Assembly: GCF_040054535.1 (NCBI RefSeq)
Contig: NC_090784.1
Location: 7,834,501-7,898,500 of the forward strand
Direction: 5' to 3'
Length of the DNA: 64,000 bases
DNA from: Antennarius striatus
Lineage: Eukaryota > Chordata > Actinopteri > Lophiiformes > Antennariidae
Shown: one piece after another, positions 50,707 through 64,000 of the stretch
How the letters are laid out: each line of letters starts with the position of its first letter
How positions within the stretch are numbered: the first letter of the stretch is position 1
Program-made: the position numbers and the translations under genes
Notes under the pieces: generated by a model
Seen by the model: the letters and a program-made list of their open reading frames with translations, nothing else
The model's database searches: none
What the model was told of the DNA's origin: nothing

Positions 50707-51781
50707 TATTACTGTCTACAAGTTTATAATTGCTAAATGGCTAAATCTGCTGGATTATTTTGACTGCAGTTCTTCACATCTTTAAACATGTCACTATTTG
50801 GCAAAGATACCATTGTTTTGGAGATACCCGGAATGTTTGTGATTCAAACAGGACATTTTCCTGTTTACCAGTATAATAAAAGTTTATGCAGAATGTCATA
50901 CCAATGTCATACGAAAGCCAGAAGGATGACTTGTGATTTATCTATCCATGTCAGAGTTAGCTAGCTTGGAAACAGTGGGGAAGATCCTGCCTGCATAAGA
51001 AGCCGACAACTCATAATCACCTTGAAAGTTCAGTGATAAACATGTGACAGCTTTTGTCCAAATAATAAAGTGGTTTTTAGATAAGTGACTTCTTGACCAC
51101 TTTCCAACCCCCAATAAAACCTTAACCTCACCCTTCTGAATTGATTTAACTAAAAAGATAATGCAAGGTAAAGATGTGTCCAGCTAGCTGTTACCTCTGT
51201 TTACAATCTGTACACAAAGAGATACTAACTATTTAACATACAGAAATGTACCTGATATCTTTAAATTTATGTGTAACAGCAGTAATGTGCTATGTACCTA
51301 ACTTTTTGAGTCAGAGCTGATTTTATTGAAAGGACTGAAGTTTATGTGTTCATCTTGCGTGACATTACCGCTTGTCTCTCAAACTTCCAACATATCAGGT
51401 CTCACTTCCCATCCATGTAAAATACGTTTAAAAAAAAAAGTTCTTCACTAATGTCGTCACTTTATGTCACTCAACAAAATTACTACAAAGTTACAATTTG
51501 CTATTTACAATATAAAGAGAAAAAAAATTATATAAGCTATGTAAAATACTCATCATATTTTACAATGTAAATTTTAAGCAATGAATAATTTTAAGTTAGC
51601 AAATATTTAGTCAAACAACAATACATGAATTATTGCGTTATTACTAAGTCAGAATATATTGTAAATGAAGAAGCCAAAAGCTGATGGCTATGATTACCAC
51701 TATTATCTAATGTATTTTTAGATCTCTGACGATGATAGCTTTGGCCTGATCAAGGCGTTTATGTCGGAATGTTTTCACTGA

Positions 51782-52090
51782 GGGTGGCATGGTGGTGTAA
51801 TGGGTTTTGCTGTTTGGGGTTTGAGTCCTGTTCAGTGCAGAGTTCTCTCCAATTCTCCAGCTTCCTCTCACTTACAAAAACATGCAATTTAGCTGGATTG
51901 GGTGGTTCAAAACGGCACTGTAGGTCTAGGTGTGTGCATGAGTGTTTGTTTGTCTTTCCTGTGGCTCCACAGTGCACCGGTATCACGCCTGGCATTACCC
52001 CCACCTCTCACCCATATGTTTGCTGGGATAGGCTCCAGCAACGCCCGTGACCCACAAAAGTAGAAAAAGCAGTAAGAAAATGAATGCATG
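51782..52090 (+). mobile_element. tRNA-headed SINE
   Basis: GGGTGGCATGGTGGTGTAAT head, GGGTTTGAGTCC motif, ACAAAAACATGCAATTTAGC body and GCTGGGATAGGCTCCAGCAA end. Confidence 0.6.
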
Positions 52091-52639
52091 AAGCAATGTT
52101 TTCTTTGATACAACAGCCATGTCATAATCAAGGTTTTATTGCCTTGAACACAAGTACCTTACACTGGCATTCATATATCAATGAAGACAGACATTACTAA
52201 CTTAATGATGTAGTATAGAGAATAAACAGGAGCCATATTTCCCCTCAGATCTCATCTGAAGCCAGAATTCGAGACACTTAAGAGAAGTATAAGTGCTTCT
52301 GAGATCCCTGAGTTGGAAATATTATCTACAACACTGATGGAATGAGGAGATCAGATATGTGGGAAGATTTAAAGGACGATAGACAGCCAGGAAGGCAAAA
52401 TGAAAAGTCATACAGACTTTTTTAATGACTAATCCATCAACCTGACACAGTAACTGCCTGAACTGAAGCCAAATGTAAGAACATGGACCCAGAGCAGGTC
52501 AAGTTAATGAGTGACCACATTTGGCTTTTAGGCACCGTTGTGAAATCTCTGTGTGAATACGTGCTGGTCATTTAGAGCAGTTTGGGAGAAAGGGATGATT
52601 TACAGCCAAAGGGGCTTATCTAAGGGATTGATCCTCTGG

Positions 52640-52646
52640 TATAAAG
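52640..52646 (+). promoter_or_regulatory. TATA box of the upstream ncoa7 start
   Basis: TATAAAG lies 119 bases before the ATG at 52759, with no other ATG-started frame likely between. It implies a start of transcription near 52670 and a short leader in the same exon as MGIAYSVG. Confidence 0.6.
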
Positions 52647-52758
52647 GCCGGCGATGGCAGAGAATCAGAGTGGACATGCTGCTTCGTCACTGAACCATAC
52701 CACCTCTTCTGTCCTTGTCCCTGCAGTTAACCATCACTGCAATCATCTTTCATCAGCT

Positions 52759-55689
<2,931 letters not shown>

Positions 55690-57779
55690 TAGAGAGCATC
55701 TGACAAGATTAAAAACTACAACTTGCTGTCCTTTGACGTGTGGCAAAACTTCAAAGAGCTGCTGTAAGCGTCTGTGCATTTGGATCAGGTTCACACACAC
55801 ATATGAAATCTGGTGTAGCAGTTCTTAGGATGGACTTTGAGATGATGAAATCTTTCAAATCCTCATCCTGCTGCTTTAAACTGGGCTATCGGCAGCTCAG
55901 TACAAGTCCCAGTAACTCAGATTTCAGGCTTTGAGCCCTACATGCTACTTGGTTGTGGGCATTATAATACAAAGTTCACATTGTTGGATTGAAAAGTCTG
56001 TAACAACTATAAGCACAATCTGGATCTTAGGAAAATGTGTTTTTTTCTGGCAGACAACCAACTGTGTTAAGTTTTAAATGTGTTTACATTATATATCTAT
56101 GTGTGCTAGTTTGTGCATATAGTTTCAGAATATTAATATATGGTGAAAACGCTGGAATGTGACAAAAATAATTACCTATCTTGACTTTTATTTCTTTGCT
56201 GTGCTCAGCATCAGGTGAAGACCAACCTGTTTGGGTTAAAAGATAATTTTTAGAACTGATCTACTGATCTAAACTAATGCTTTATAAAGGACTTATGCTC
56301 ATGACATGTGCTGCTGGAGAGGAAGAGAATGCAACTGTTAAGTGTCACTTCTGTTTTTAATATATCGTGACCCACCCTCAGATAAGCGGTAGAAAATGGA
56401 TGGATGGATGGATGGATGGATGAATGGATGGATGGATGGATGGATGGATGGATGGATAGATGGATGGACGGATACCTGCCTTTTTACATGAATGGACAAT
56501 TTTTTTTAGTAAAAAAGAAGATGTCCTTTCAGATTTTTTAAACATATTTAACTTTTTTTTTCAAGAAAATTTGAATAGGAAAGCAAATTATATTCATGTT
56601 GATCATGTTTGACTGGTTGTTTAACATTGTTCGTGTTTGTTTATATATCAGAATCTACCCGGCAGTGCTGGCACTGCAGGGTAAATGCCACATTAAAATT
56701 TTGACTTTCCTGATAAAAAGCTTTATAGCTGTCCTGTTTTATTATAAACATTACCATCTCCACTACAAGAGTCGTGTTTCCACACAAAAATAATTGTTAT
56801 CTGTACATTGTGATATCAATATGTAAATTGTACTGTATATTTATACACTTAATAGGACAATTAACAGGTTGTATTAAGATGCACACTCACAGCGATGAAA
56901 ATTTTAATCTTGAAGATGAATTTCTCGTAGGATGGGTTGATATCTCACCTAGGGGTTCTGGTGTTGAAACAAAACTTAAAAAGGTGCTGACATCAAATCT
57001 GCTATGTTTTTTTTCTTAAATGTACTGTATGTTCAGTTGAATAATCATACATACGTGATGCAATTGATAAGTATGTTTCAAAGTAAAATGGGCCTCTTGT
57101 CCTGCATCACAGGTTGCCATTTTTTTCTGACTATTTGACACATATTTTGTGAATAAGTGGGGAAAGATGGACTCTATATTTAATGAGAATGGGTTGGAGA
57201 GTATTCAAACAACCTACTTTCTAGTTTCGAGGGAAACAAACAGTAGATGTCATCACACACCATATGTAAAGTACCACAGAAAACATACAAACCACAAAGC
57301 ATTTTTCAAGGGTATGGGTACGTTTTTAGGCAGGTAGGGGATCTTTTACACTTGTGCCGAAACTGAATGTCTCTTTCCATAGAACAAAGGTCAGAAAAAC
57401 CCAAAATATTACAAAATAAAATATATAACCATTTATAATATTTTCTATTCTAAATGCCATTTTGTCTGTAGAGTCACTATGAACACATATATTTTAATGT
57501 CTAAAAAATTGCTGTCTGAGAAGATTTGGTACATTCTTTTTCTGTTTTAAGAATCATCAACCACTATTAAAAAGGAGACCAATTTACAAAAAAAATTAAG
57601 CCCTCAATGTTAGAACAAAAAGTGAAGGAGCTTAATTAATGTGGAGCAGGTTAGTAAGATGAACCAGGTCATATTTATGGAAGAAAAGTAATATTTCCTT
57701 ATTAGTTTCATATAAAAAATACAAATGTATGAATTTTGCTGCTGGAATAGATATTGGTAATAATGTCCATTAGACTAAA
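55690..57779. other. 3' flank of ncoa7 and intergenic DNA
   Basis: Presumed ncoa7 3' UTR, a SINE tail at 56370-56472 and AT-rich sequence. No confident poly(A) signal could be assigned to ncoa7. Confidence 0.45.
56370..56472 (+). repeat. SINE 3' tail with (GGAT)n array
   Basis: TGACCCACCCTCAGATAAGC and GGTAGAAAATGGATGGATGG are the usual 3' end of the DANA-like SINE; the GGAT array is its expanded tail. Confidence 0.55.
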
Positions 57780-58205
57780 TCACGATGTAGTTTGGTGTAG
57801 AGACAGTGTCACTGAGGAAAAGACAGGAGACAGAGCTGGAGGTAGCAGAGATGAAGATGCTGAGGTTCTCTTTGGGAGTGACCAGGAAGGATAGGATCAG
57901 GAATGAGTACATCAGAGGGACAGCACATGTTAGAGGTTTTGGAGATAAAGTCAGAGAGACCAGACTGAGATGGTTTGGACATGTCCACAGGAGAGATAGT
58001 GAATACTGTATATTGGTAGAAGGATGCTGAGTTTTGAACTGCCAGGCAGGAGGCCTAGAGGAAGACCAAAGAGGAGGTTTATGGATGTAGTGAAAGAGGA
58101 CATGAAGGTAGTTGGTGTGAGAGAAGAGGATGTAGAAGACAGGGTTAGATGGAGGCAACTGATTCGCTGTGGCGACCCCTGAAGAGAAAAGCCGAAAGGA
58201 AAAGA
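57780..58205 (+). mobile_element. 3' end of RTE-like LINE beside hint3
   Basis: Encodes SLRKRQETELEVAEMKMLRF, then RNEYIRGTAHVRGFG and RLRWFGHVHRRDSEY. It ends in CGACCCCTGAAGAGAAAAGC and an A/G-rich tail at about 58205. It is 5' truncated, as usual for LINE insertions. The next 145 bases are the hint3 5' region. Confidence 0.82.
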
Positions 58206-58349
58206 AGAAGACGACAAATAACATCGCCCTCCAGTGACAGTTTTTCATCTGTGCGTTCGCATTCTGGCTCGGCAATCGTTCTATTACCCCTTTTAAATTC
58301 GATGATATCTGCGATCGATTCAGGCTAGTCTTCTCGACTGTTTGTGACA

Positions 58350-59776
58350 ATGGCAGGAGAGGAGGTCGCCCAACCTTCTTACAACGATATTTCCAAACCT
58401 AAAAGCGTTGCAGCTTTAGAATATCACAAGAAATGTATTTTCTGCAAAATTGTGAACAATGAAATCGAAACGGAGCTTCTTCACTGTGTGAGAATCTTGT
58501 CAAAATTACGTAAAGTAGCTAGCTAATGTTAGCCCGTTACAGTCAGGTTAGGCTGGTTCCGAGGATGTAGCTTGATTTACATTCCTGTGGACACTTTACG
58601 TGACTCTAACTAGTAAACGTGTATGTAGACTTTCACTTACTTCTTCGTGCAGATTGTAGATTTACGGTATTTTTTTAATGTTTCGCTTTTCAAAACAAGT
58701 ATTGTTCCTCATATGTTGTGCGGTTTTTTTGGTCTTGGGCCTGTTTCATGTAGCTCGTACTGTATGTCCCCAACTCATTCATAACCAGGACCGTGAATTA
58801 GTTTCCTCTTCAGCATCTTTAAGACCCCCCCACCCCCTGGCTGTTCCATTGTAGTAGAAGGGACATAAACAGTAGTAGAGAGTTCCCAGTTAGACAATTC
58901 ACTGTGTGGATTAAATAACATCACACAGTAAATGTTTCACATTTCTTGTCAGGAAAGCAACGATTACCATCCATGCCCATTTACCCTGCAGTTCTTGAAG
59001 TTTAAATAAATAATATTTACTGATTTATTCATTTGTCTCTGCTGTAGGATGAAGAGATTTCATGTTTCAGGGACATCAGACCTGGAGCTCCCCACCATTA
59101 TCTAGTCGTCCCAAACAAACATGTTGGGAACTGTAAATCACTCAGTAAAGAACATGTACCTCTAGGTAAGGCTAAACTACAAACTTACTATGGCACTTTG
59201 AAAAATGTTGCTGTCTTTATGTGTCTACCAATAATTTATTTTTGACCGTATATTGTTAACTGACGGTAGACCGAAACCTGCTACTTCTGCTAATTATGTG
59301 ACATGTGGATATAACATTCTGATAGCTGTCAGGGAAAAACAACAATAAATATAAAAATTTTATTCTTTGATGACAACTTAAAATTGTGATCATTAAGGAG
59401 CATGTTTTTTTGGGGGGGTTCATACCAAGTGAAGCGGATGGTCGAGACAGGGAAGGACATTCTTCAGAAAAATAACTTGACAGATTTCAGTGATGTCAGG
59501 TAAGCCACAGTCACTTTCATGTTTTGTAATTCACTAGTCTCACATAACCAACAGAGACATAAGCATGTAATGTGTTTCTGCTACATGACAACTACCAAGG
59601 GAGCATTTCCAAGCTTTTAACACTCGGTATCTATCAGTCACAGGACGAAGTTCACCTCAGTTGTTTACGACACACTTAGGTTGAAATGTTCCTTTAATGA
59701 TAGTCAATACTGATAAAGAATGCAGTAATATATTATTCTATTATGTGTGTGTGTATATATATAAATACTGTGTGTG

Positions 59777-59825
<49 letters not shown>

Positions 59826-60308
59826 TTATAAAATCCGTATTGAGTGAAAGGGAAAAGAAACAGGTTTCCAGTCTTAAGATACATTTTCATGATGTAGTTT
59901 AAATATTTGACCTTCCTTGAAACATCAATATTCTTAATGATTTGAATAATTGTCTTCATACATTTCATTCCCGATATGAAACTAAAGAGTTTTTCTCAAC
60001 AGATTTGGTTTTCATTGGCCTCCATTCTGCTCTGTCACACATCTACACCTTCATGTCCTGGCACCTGTCAGTCAAATGGGCTTCATGTCTCGCTTCTTCT
60101 ATAGACTGAACTCTTATTGGTTTATAACGGTTAGCACCTTCTTTACTTGTAATAGAATAATTGATAAAGATGAACTTTCTCTTTGAACACAGTAATCTCA
60201 TTTCCTACCACGATGCTATCAGTCTAATTTCTGTTCTGTCTAAATGTTAATGTGTTGCAGGCAGACCAACTGATAGAGCATCTCAACTCTAAAGGAGAGA
60301 CGAACTGA
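58350..60308 (+). CDS. hint3: Histidine triad nucleotide-binding protein 3 (HINT3)
   Basis: Complete 166-residue HIT-family protein in five exons: 58350-58487, 59048-59165, 59430-59499, 60003-60129 and 60261-60308, with consistent phases. Landmarks in order: CIFCKI (residues 29-34), TELLHC, the [14 protein letters not shown] block, [19 protein letters not shown], and the HIT motif H122-L-H124-L-H126-V, whose middle His is the family nucleophile. The C-terminus [15 protein letters not shown] matches human HINT3. HINT enzymes hydrolyse nucleoside phosphoramidates and acyl-adenylates. The start ATG has purine at -3 and a G after it; the N-terminal extension before the HIT core is shorter than in human, as expected for a fast-changing tail. 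It lies about 2.7 kb downstream of ncoa7 on the same strand. A LINE 3' end stops only about 140 bases before its ATG. Confidence 0.93.
59748..59820. repeat. (TA)n microsatellite in hint3 intron 3
   Basis: GT units then about 20 TA units, inside the 503-base intron between hint3 exons 3 and 4. Confidence 0.9.
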
Positions 60309-60775
60309 TCTCTTTAGATCCAGCTCTCATCTGATTTTATAGAGGAGACTCACACGTCCATCTTCCTTGTTGATGTCAGACATACACTTACACTGAGCTG
60401 CTGTCTGGTCAAAGTTAAAAGTTTATCTTTGACGCAGGCACTTAATAGATTGGAAGCCAAAAAGTTTCTTCCTACTTGATACATGTCATTGTTCCAGTAT
60501 CTTTCACTGAATCTCCACCAATGTTATTTGCTGTACTTTATGGGCCAAGGAGGATTGCCTCGATGATCTGGAGAACAGATATTTTATGCATGTATGAATG
60601 AAATTCTTGTATTACTCCGAAAAATGAATGTGTAATCCTCGTAGAGGCGTAACATATTGGACAGCTGTGTTCGTCGTGTTCCTCGGCTGTATCAGATATA
60701 CTGTATTTGAAATAAGGGATGTAAATTATTCTGCCTGTACTGTATTCAATTTTGTGCACTTTGAGTTTAATCGAG

Positions 60776-60781
60776 AATAAA
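60776..60781 (+). terminator. Poly(A) signal of hint3
   Basis: AATAAA 468 bases after the hint3 stop; it is the clearest signal in this 3' flank. Confidence 0.55.
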
Positions 60782-61584
60782 TAATGAATTGCTGCTTGTC
60801 AGTGTGTTTCCGATTAACTGAGTCTTAGATATCGGTTTACCCTCTCTCCCAGTCATTAGTTTAACTTCACTAGCCAGTGTTTACAGCTCACAAGCATCCT
60901 ACAGGTAAAACAGTCAGCCCTCTGGTTTGTCTCATAAGCAGTATTTTCTAATTTATCAATAAACTACTGCCTTTGATAGAAAAATGAGCTACAATGACCT
61001 GTAAACAGCATCCAATGTGGCAGGTATAAGGAACTACAATTTACTATTAAGTTGCCATTCCATTAAAATAATTATGATACAGTCAATATAACAACAGTTT
61101 CCAACAGTAATGTGGTTTCCTGAATTATAAAGCAGGGAGTAATGTATGCAGTGAAATGCTCCAACCAGGGATGATCAGGTTGCTTCTGTATCACCGAATC
61201 CTCAGTCAAGGGTAGCCTTTGTCCTCTTCAGTGTCCTTAAACTCATACTGCTGCTGCTCACTGCTCTACTTTCCCTAGATTAAAATACAGCTAATCTGTC
61301 TATATCTCGCATATACTGAATGGTCTTCATTTTGACTAATGTACTTACATTTAAAGTGCAAATGGCCTTTTTTATGGGGGGGCTATTAATTGCTTTCACA
61401 ATGCATATTAAATTCTGATGCAGTATTTTGCTGCTGCTAATTGTAATGTCACCTGGCCTGAGCCTCTTTCCTCACATTGTAATTATGTCATTTTATTTCA
61501 TTCAGGGTTTTACAATACTTTTTTCCTGCATATATCTGCTTTTTTTTCCAGTAGCCTATATGTTGTGTTTTAGTGGTTAAATCA
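60782..61584. other. Space between converging hint3 and ABRA-like genes
   Basis: Unassigned AT-rich sequence between the two poly(A) signals. Confidence 0.45.
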
Positions 61585-61590
61585 TTTATT
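61585..61590 (-). terminator. Poly(A) signal of the ABRA-like gene
   Basis: AATAAA on the minus strand about 140 bases after the stop codon. Confidence 0.5.
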
Positions 61591-61729
61591 TCATACAAGT
61601 AAAATTAGCTTTCTGTAAAGAAAATTATTCAAGCACAAATAGTGCAACCCCACTGCTCCTGTTTTGAGTGGTGTCATGAAGCTCCTCTATACTGCCACTG
61701 CATGTCGTGCATCTACCAAGGCATACATG

Positions 61730-62236
61730 CTAATTTAACTCTCGTTGCAACAGACTAATAACTACATGGTCATCCTGCCCCTGCCACAACATCTCCCCTT
61801 CAAAGTCAATTAGCCTCTGCTTCCTCGCTCGTAGAAGAATTCCCACAAGTTTGTTGGAGATAGTCACGTAATGCTCAAACAGTTTACCAAATTTCACAGT
61901 GATCACTTTCCCATAGCTGTCGTGTGTGTATCTAGGAACTCCAATGGCCTTTATTACATCGCACAACTCTTGGACCTCTTTGCTGATGTGTGTGTGAGCA
62001 TCCTTCCCTCGCTGCTCTGTCAGGGAACCATATATGGGCCTCCCGTAGTCATCCTGCCCCCTCTGAGGGACCACCACACTCGGTCTGTTGTCATGACTGA
62101 AAGGGTTGTGCTTCTGATAGTCCTGGTGCTCATTAGACCACTTGTGCCAATTCTCCTTCAGGCCTTTGAAAGAGGCAGTGCACACTGCAGTGTCCTCATG
62201 GAGGTGAGGGTCAACTGGGCTGTGGTCTGATTCCAT
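61730..62236 (-). CDS. ABRA/STARS-like costars-domain actin-binding protein
   Basis: 168 residues from the ATG at 62236, single exon. WHKWSNEHQDYQKHNPFS (about residues 34-51) matches the first actin-binding segment of actin-binding Rho-activating protein. The C-terminal 85 residues form a costars domain: ISKEVQELCDVI, KVITVKFGKLFEHYV, NKLVGILLRARK, LIDFEGEMLWQGQDDHVVI. The wording of the last two blocks is closer to ABRA than to the small ABRACL. Family role: binds actin and promotes Rho and SRF/MRTF signalling in muscle. It is much shorter than mammalian ABRA (about 380 residues) and lacks the long N-terminal part. The frame stays open upstream to about 62287, where CGGCAG could be a splice acceptor, so an upstream exon is possible. 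It is divergent from trmt11, with about 1 kb between start codons. ABRA-like is secure; which paralogue is not. Confidence 0.82.
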   Translation of the reverse strand: MESDHSPVDPHLHEDTAVCTASFKGLKENWHKWSNEHQDYQKHNPFSHDNRPSVVVPQRGQDDYGRPIYGSLTEQRGKDAHTHISKEVQELCDVIKAIGVPRYTHDSYGKVITVKFGKLFEHYVTISNKLVGILLRARKQRLIDFEGEMLWQGQDDHVVISLLQRELN

Positions 62237-62287
62237 GGGAGCACTTCTCTGGCTGCTCGTCTCCGTCCCTCTCTCTGCCGAGAACAA

Positions 62288-63265
62288 TTGTTAACTTTAA
62301 ATGTCTTCGGTGTTACAAAGTTGTACTAAATTTAAGAGTAAAATATGTCGTTCTACAATTAGAATTACTACCAAAAATCACCAACATAGACAGAATTATT
62401 CAATTTGGTTCTGTGATTCAATTTTCTTTTTTGCATACAAATCTAGCTGCGTTCACAAATGCTGAACTCAAACAGGTTAGTTGTTAATTTTCCTCATCGT
62501 AATCAAAACTATGAGCAACCAACTTTGAAGCTAAATTTACAAATTTTTAGAGCAGACATTATGAGACGTGATGCCACTTACGCATTAAACAATGACTGGA
62601 TCTTCTCGTCGCCTGAAATTATATTTTGTTGTAGTCAAAGTGCAAACCAGCCCTAAAACTCCAACTGAGTGTCGACAACTCTGCGGGCAACAACCAGAGG
62701 GGCGGATGTTTCTTGTTACACTAGTGGAGAATACTGAAGTGAAGAATACTGACGGACGTCTGTCTCAACCAATGGACTGTTAGAGAAGATCCAGACAGCC
62801 AATCACTGACCAGAGTGGGTGTGGCAAGGGTCAAGTAAAGCTGATTACACACAAGCAAGGGGGTTCGTCAGAGTGCTATACTGTACTCATAAAACAATAA
62901 TATACTTTAACTTGACAACAAAAACGTCGCTTTTACGCGGTAAATTATCGTTTTGTTGATAAAAAAAACCAACTGATTGAATTTAATATGTGCGTTGGAC
63001 CATACAAAGGCAGATAACTAAATATTAAAATTGACAGGTGCAAGCCGAAAGTCTGAAGATATCCACCGTTAGATAAAAGACGCGCATATATAAGAATTGA
63101 ATTAAAAAACAACTTAAAATAATTGACTCTGGCTGTATACTTTGTGAAACTGGAAGAGTAATTCAGCATTCTTTTCCATCCACGATAGTGCAGGAGGCAG
63201 ACGGTACTTTGTGTTTAGTCCAGTGTTTCAGGACGGACATGTTTTGTATGCTCAAAAAAAAAAAA
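62288..63265. other. Divergent promoter region, ABRA-like and trmt11
   Basis: Less than 1 kb separates the two genes. CCAATCAC at 62799-62806 and CCAAT at 62769-62773 resemble CCAAT boxes; no TATA box is clear for trmt11. Confidence 0.4.
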
Positions 63266-64000
63266 ATGGCGATCACCGGTAGCCGATCATGCTTCAATTG
63301 TGTACTACATCTCGCCCAGGATAATCTGGAATTCAGGTTACCGGTAAACCTTTTTTAAACTACTCGGGCTTCTATCAAGCTGTTGTTTGTGTTTTTCGTT
63401 TTGTTTTTTGCTTTTGGTGAAGTAAAATTGAATTACGTTAGCTGCTCATGCTACTCCACACGCTAGTATACAGTAATATAAAAGCTTGACTATTCATCTT
63501 TTATGGCTGTACTACAAAATTCGACTGATTCTTCATGAGTTTTCTTTATGTCTGTACTCATTCTTGCAGGAGATTAAAGCGCTGCTGGCTCTCAGAGGAA
63601 AATCATTCCAACCTCATAAAAACTTCAGAGAGAAGGTTGGAAAATAATTTAACTCATTTAATTATGTCTCTTGTGTAATGATTTGGCTGCTGTTGCATCA
63701 GAAGATCCAAAGGTTCCTGTCATCTTGACCTCTTTTCCTCATCTTGACTTGTGTCTAGTCTCCTTTTTGGTGTCTGAATGGTTTGTCTGAGGAGGATGTC
63801 CGCAGCATAATGGCCAGATCTGTTTGTGCCAAGTAAGTGTTTTCACTTTACATGAAGGTCACAAATGTGAAGTGCTTGAGATGTAGCTGTAACTTTTACA
63901 TTATGCTCTCAGGTCTGCTTTTGAACTGTGGGGCCATGGACCAACACACAGTGAACTCAGAACATCCCTCTTGAACTACCCATCTGAGAATATGGTTTGT
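63266..64000 (+). CDS. trmt11: tRNA guanosine-10 N2-methyltransferase catalytic subunit TRMT11, 5' part
   Basis: Four exons are visible: 63266-63343, 63570-63635, 63759-63832 and 63913 to the window end, phases 0, 0, 2. The protein starts MAITGSRSCFNCVLHLAQDN, followed by LEFRLP|EIKALLALRG, SPFWCLNGLSEEDVRSIMAR, SVCAKSAFELWGHG and LLNYPSENM. These align with human TRMT11 (LEFRLPEIKSLL, SPFWIL, TVCAKSIFELWGHG, KNYPVEKM). Only the N-terminal, THUMP-related substrate-binding part is in view; the methyltransferase motifs lie beyond the window. With TRMT112 the enzyme makes m2G10 in cytosolic tRNAs. The start ATG follows a run of A. The gene is the expected neighbour of hint3. It appears intact as far as seen. 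Confidence 0.93.

Noticed and set aside
61871-62230. 119-codon plus-strand frame
   Set aside because: Antisense shadow of the ABRA-like gene.

Overview
The window is vertebrate nuclear DNA, most probably from a teleost fish. Its genes are split by short GT-AG introns. Long stretches are filled with fish-type interspersed repeats: RTE-like and L2/CR1-like LINE pieces, SINEs with tRNA-like heads, Tc1/mariner, pogo/Tigger and hAT remnants, and many long (CA)n, (GATA)n, (GA)n and (CTTC)n arrays. There are no prokaryotic operons, CRISPR arrays or rRNA genes. I saw no retroviral or LTR element that I could name.

Layout. From 1 to 24,000 the DNA is mostly repeats. The only possible host gene there is a weak four-exon small-protein model (2,745-15,244, + strand) that I do not recognise. 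From 24,060 to 30,300 there is a tandem duplication of about 3.3 kb. Each unit carries one complete secreted jacalin-type lectin gene of the ZG16 kind with its own TATA box, a non-coding first exon and five coding exons. Short relics of further units lie at about 22,036-22,096 and 31,735-31,840. From 30,600 to 52,600 the window is again repeat-dominated and includes an almost full-length but decayed RTE-like LINE (46,120-49,170, minus strand).

From 52,640 to the end there is a compact gene block: an NCOA7-type TLDc gene (+), HINT3 (+), an ABRA/STARS-like costars-domain gene (-) and the first four exons of TRMT11 (+, cut by the window end). NCOA7-HINT3-TRMT11 in the same order and orientation is, to my knowledge, the human 6q22 arrangement, which supports the three identifications.

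Function. The lectin pair looks like secreted mucosal or exocrine lectins. The usual sugar-contacting Asp of the ZG16 family is Thr in both copies. The TLDc gene has two alternative starts: an upstream TATA-driven exon, and an internal exon matching the interferon-inducible short NCOA7 isoform, preceded by an IRF/ISRE-like motif. One coding exon of this gene is two bases out of frame if the strongest splice donor is used. This is either a sequence error, a weak-donor rescue or real damage. Coordinates of exons come from reading splice sites and family alignment by eye.
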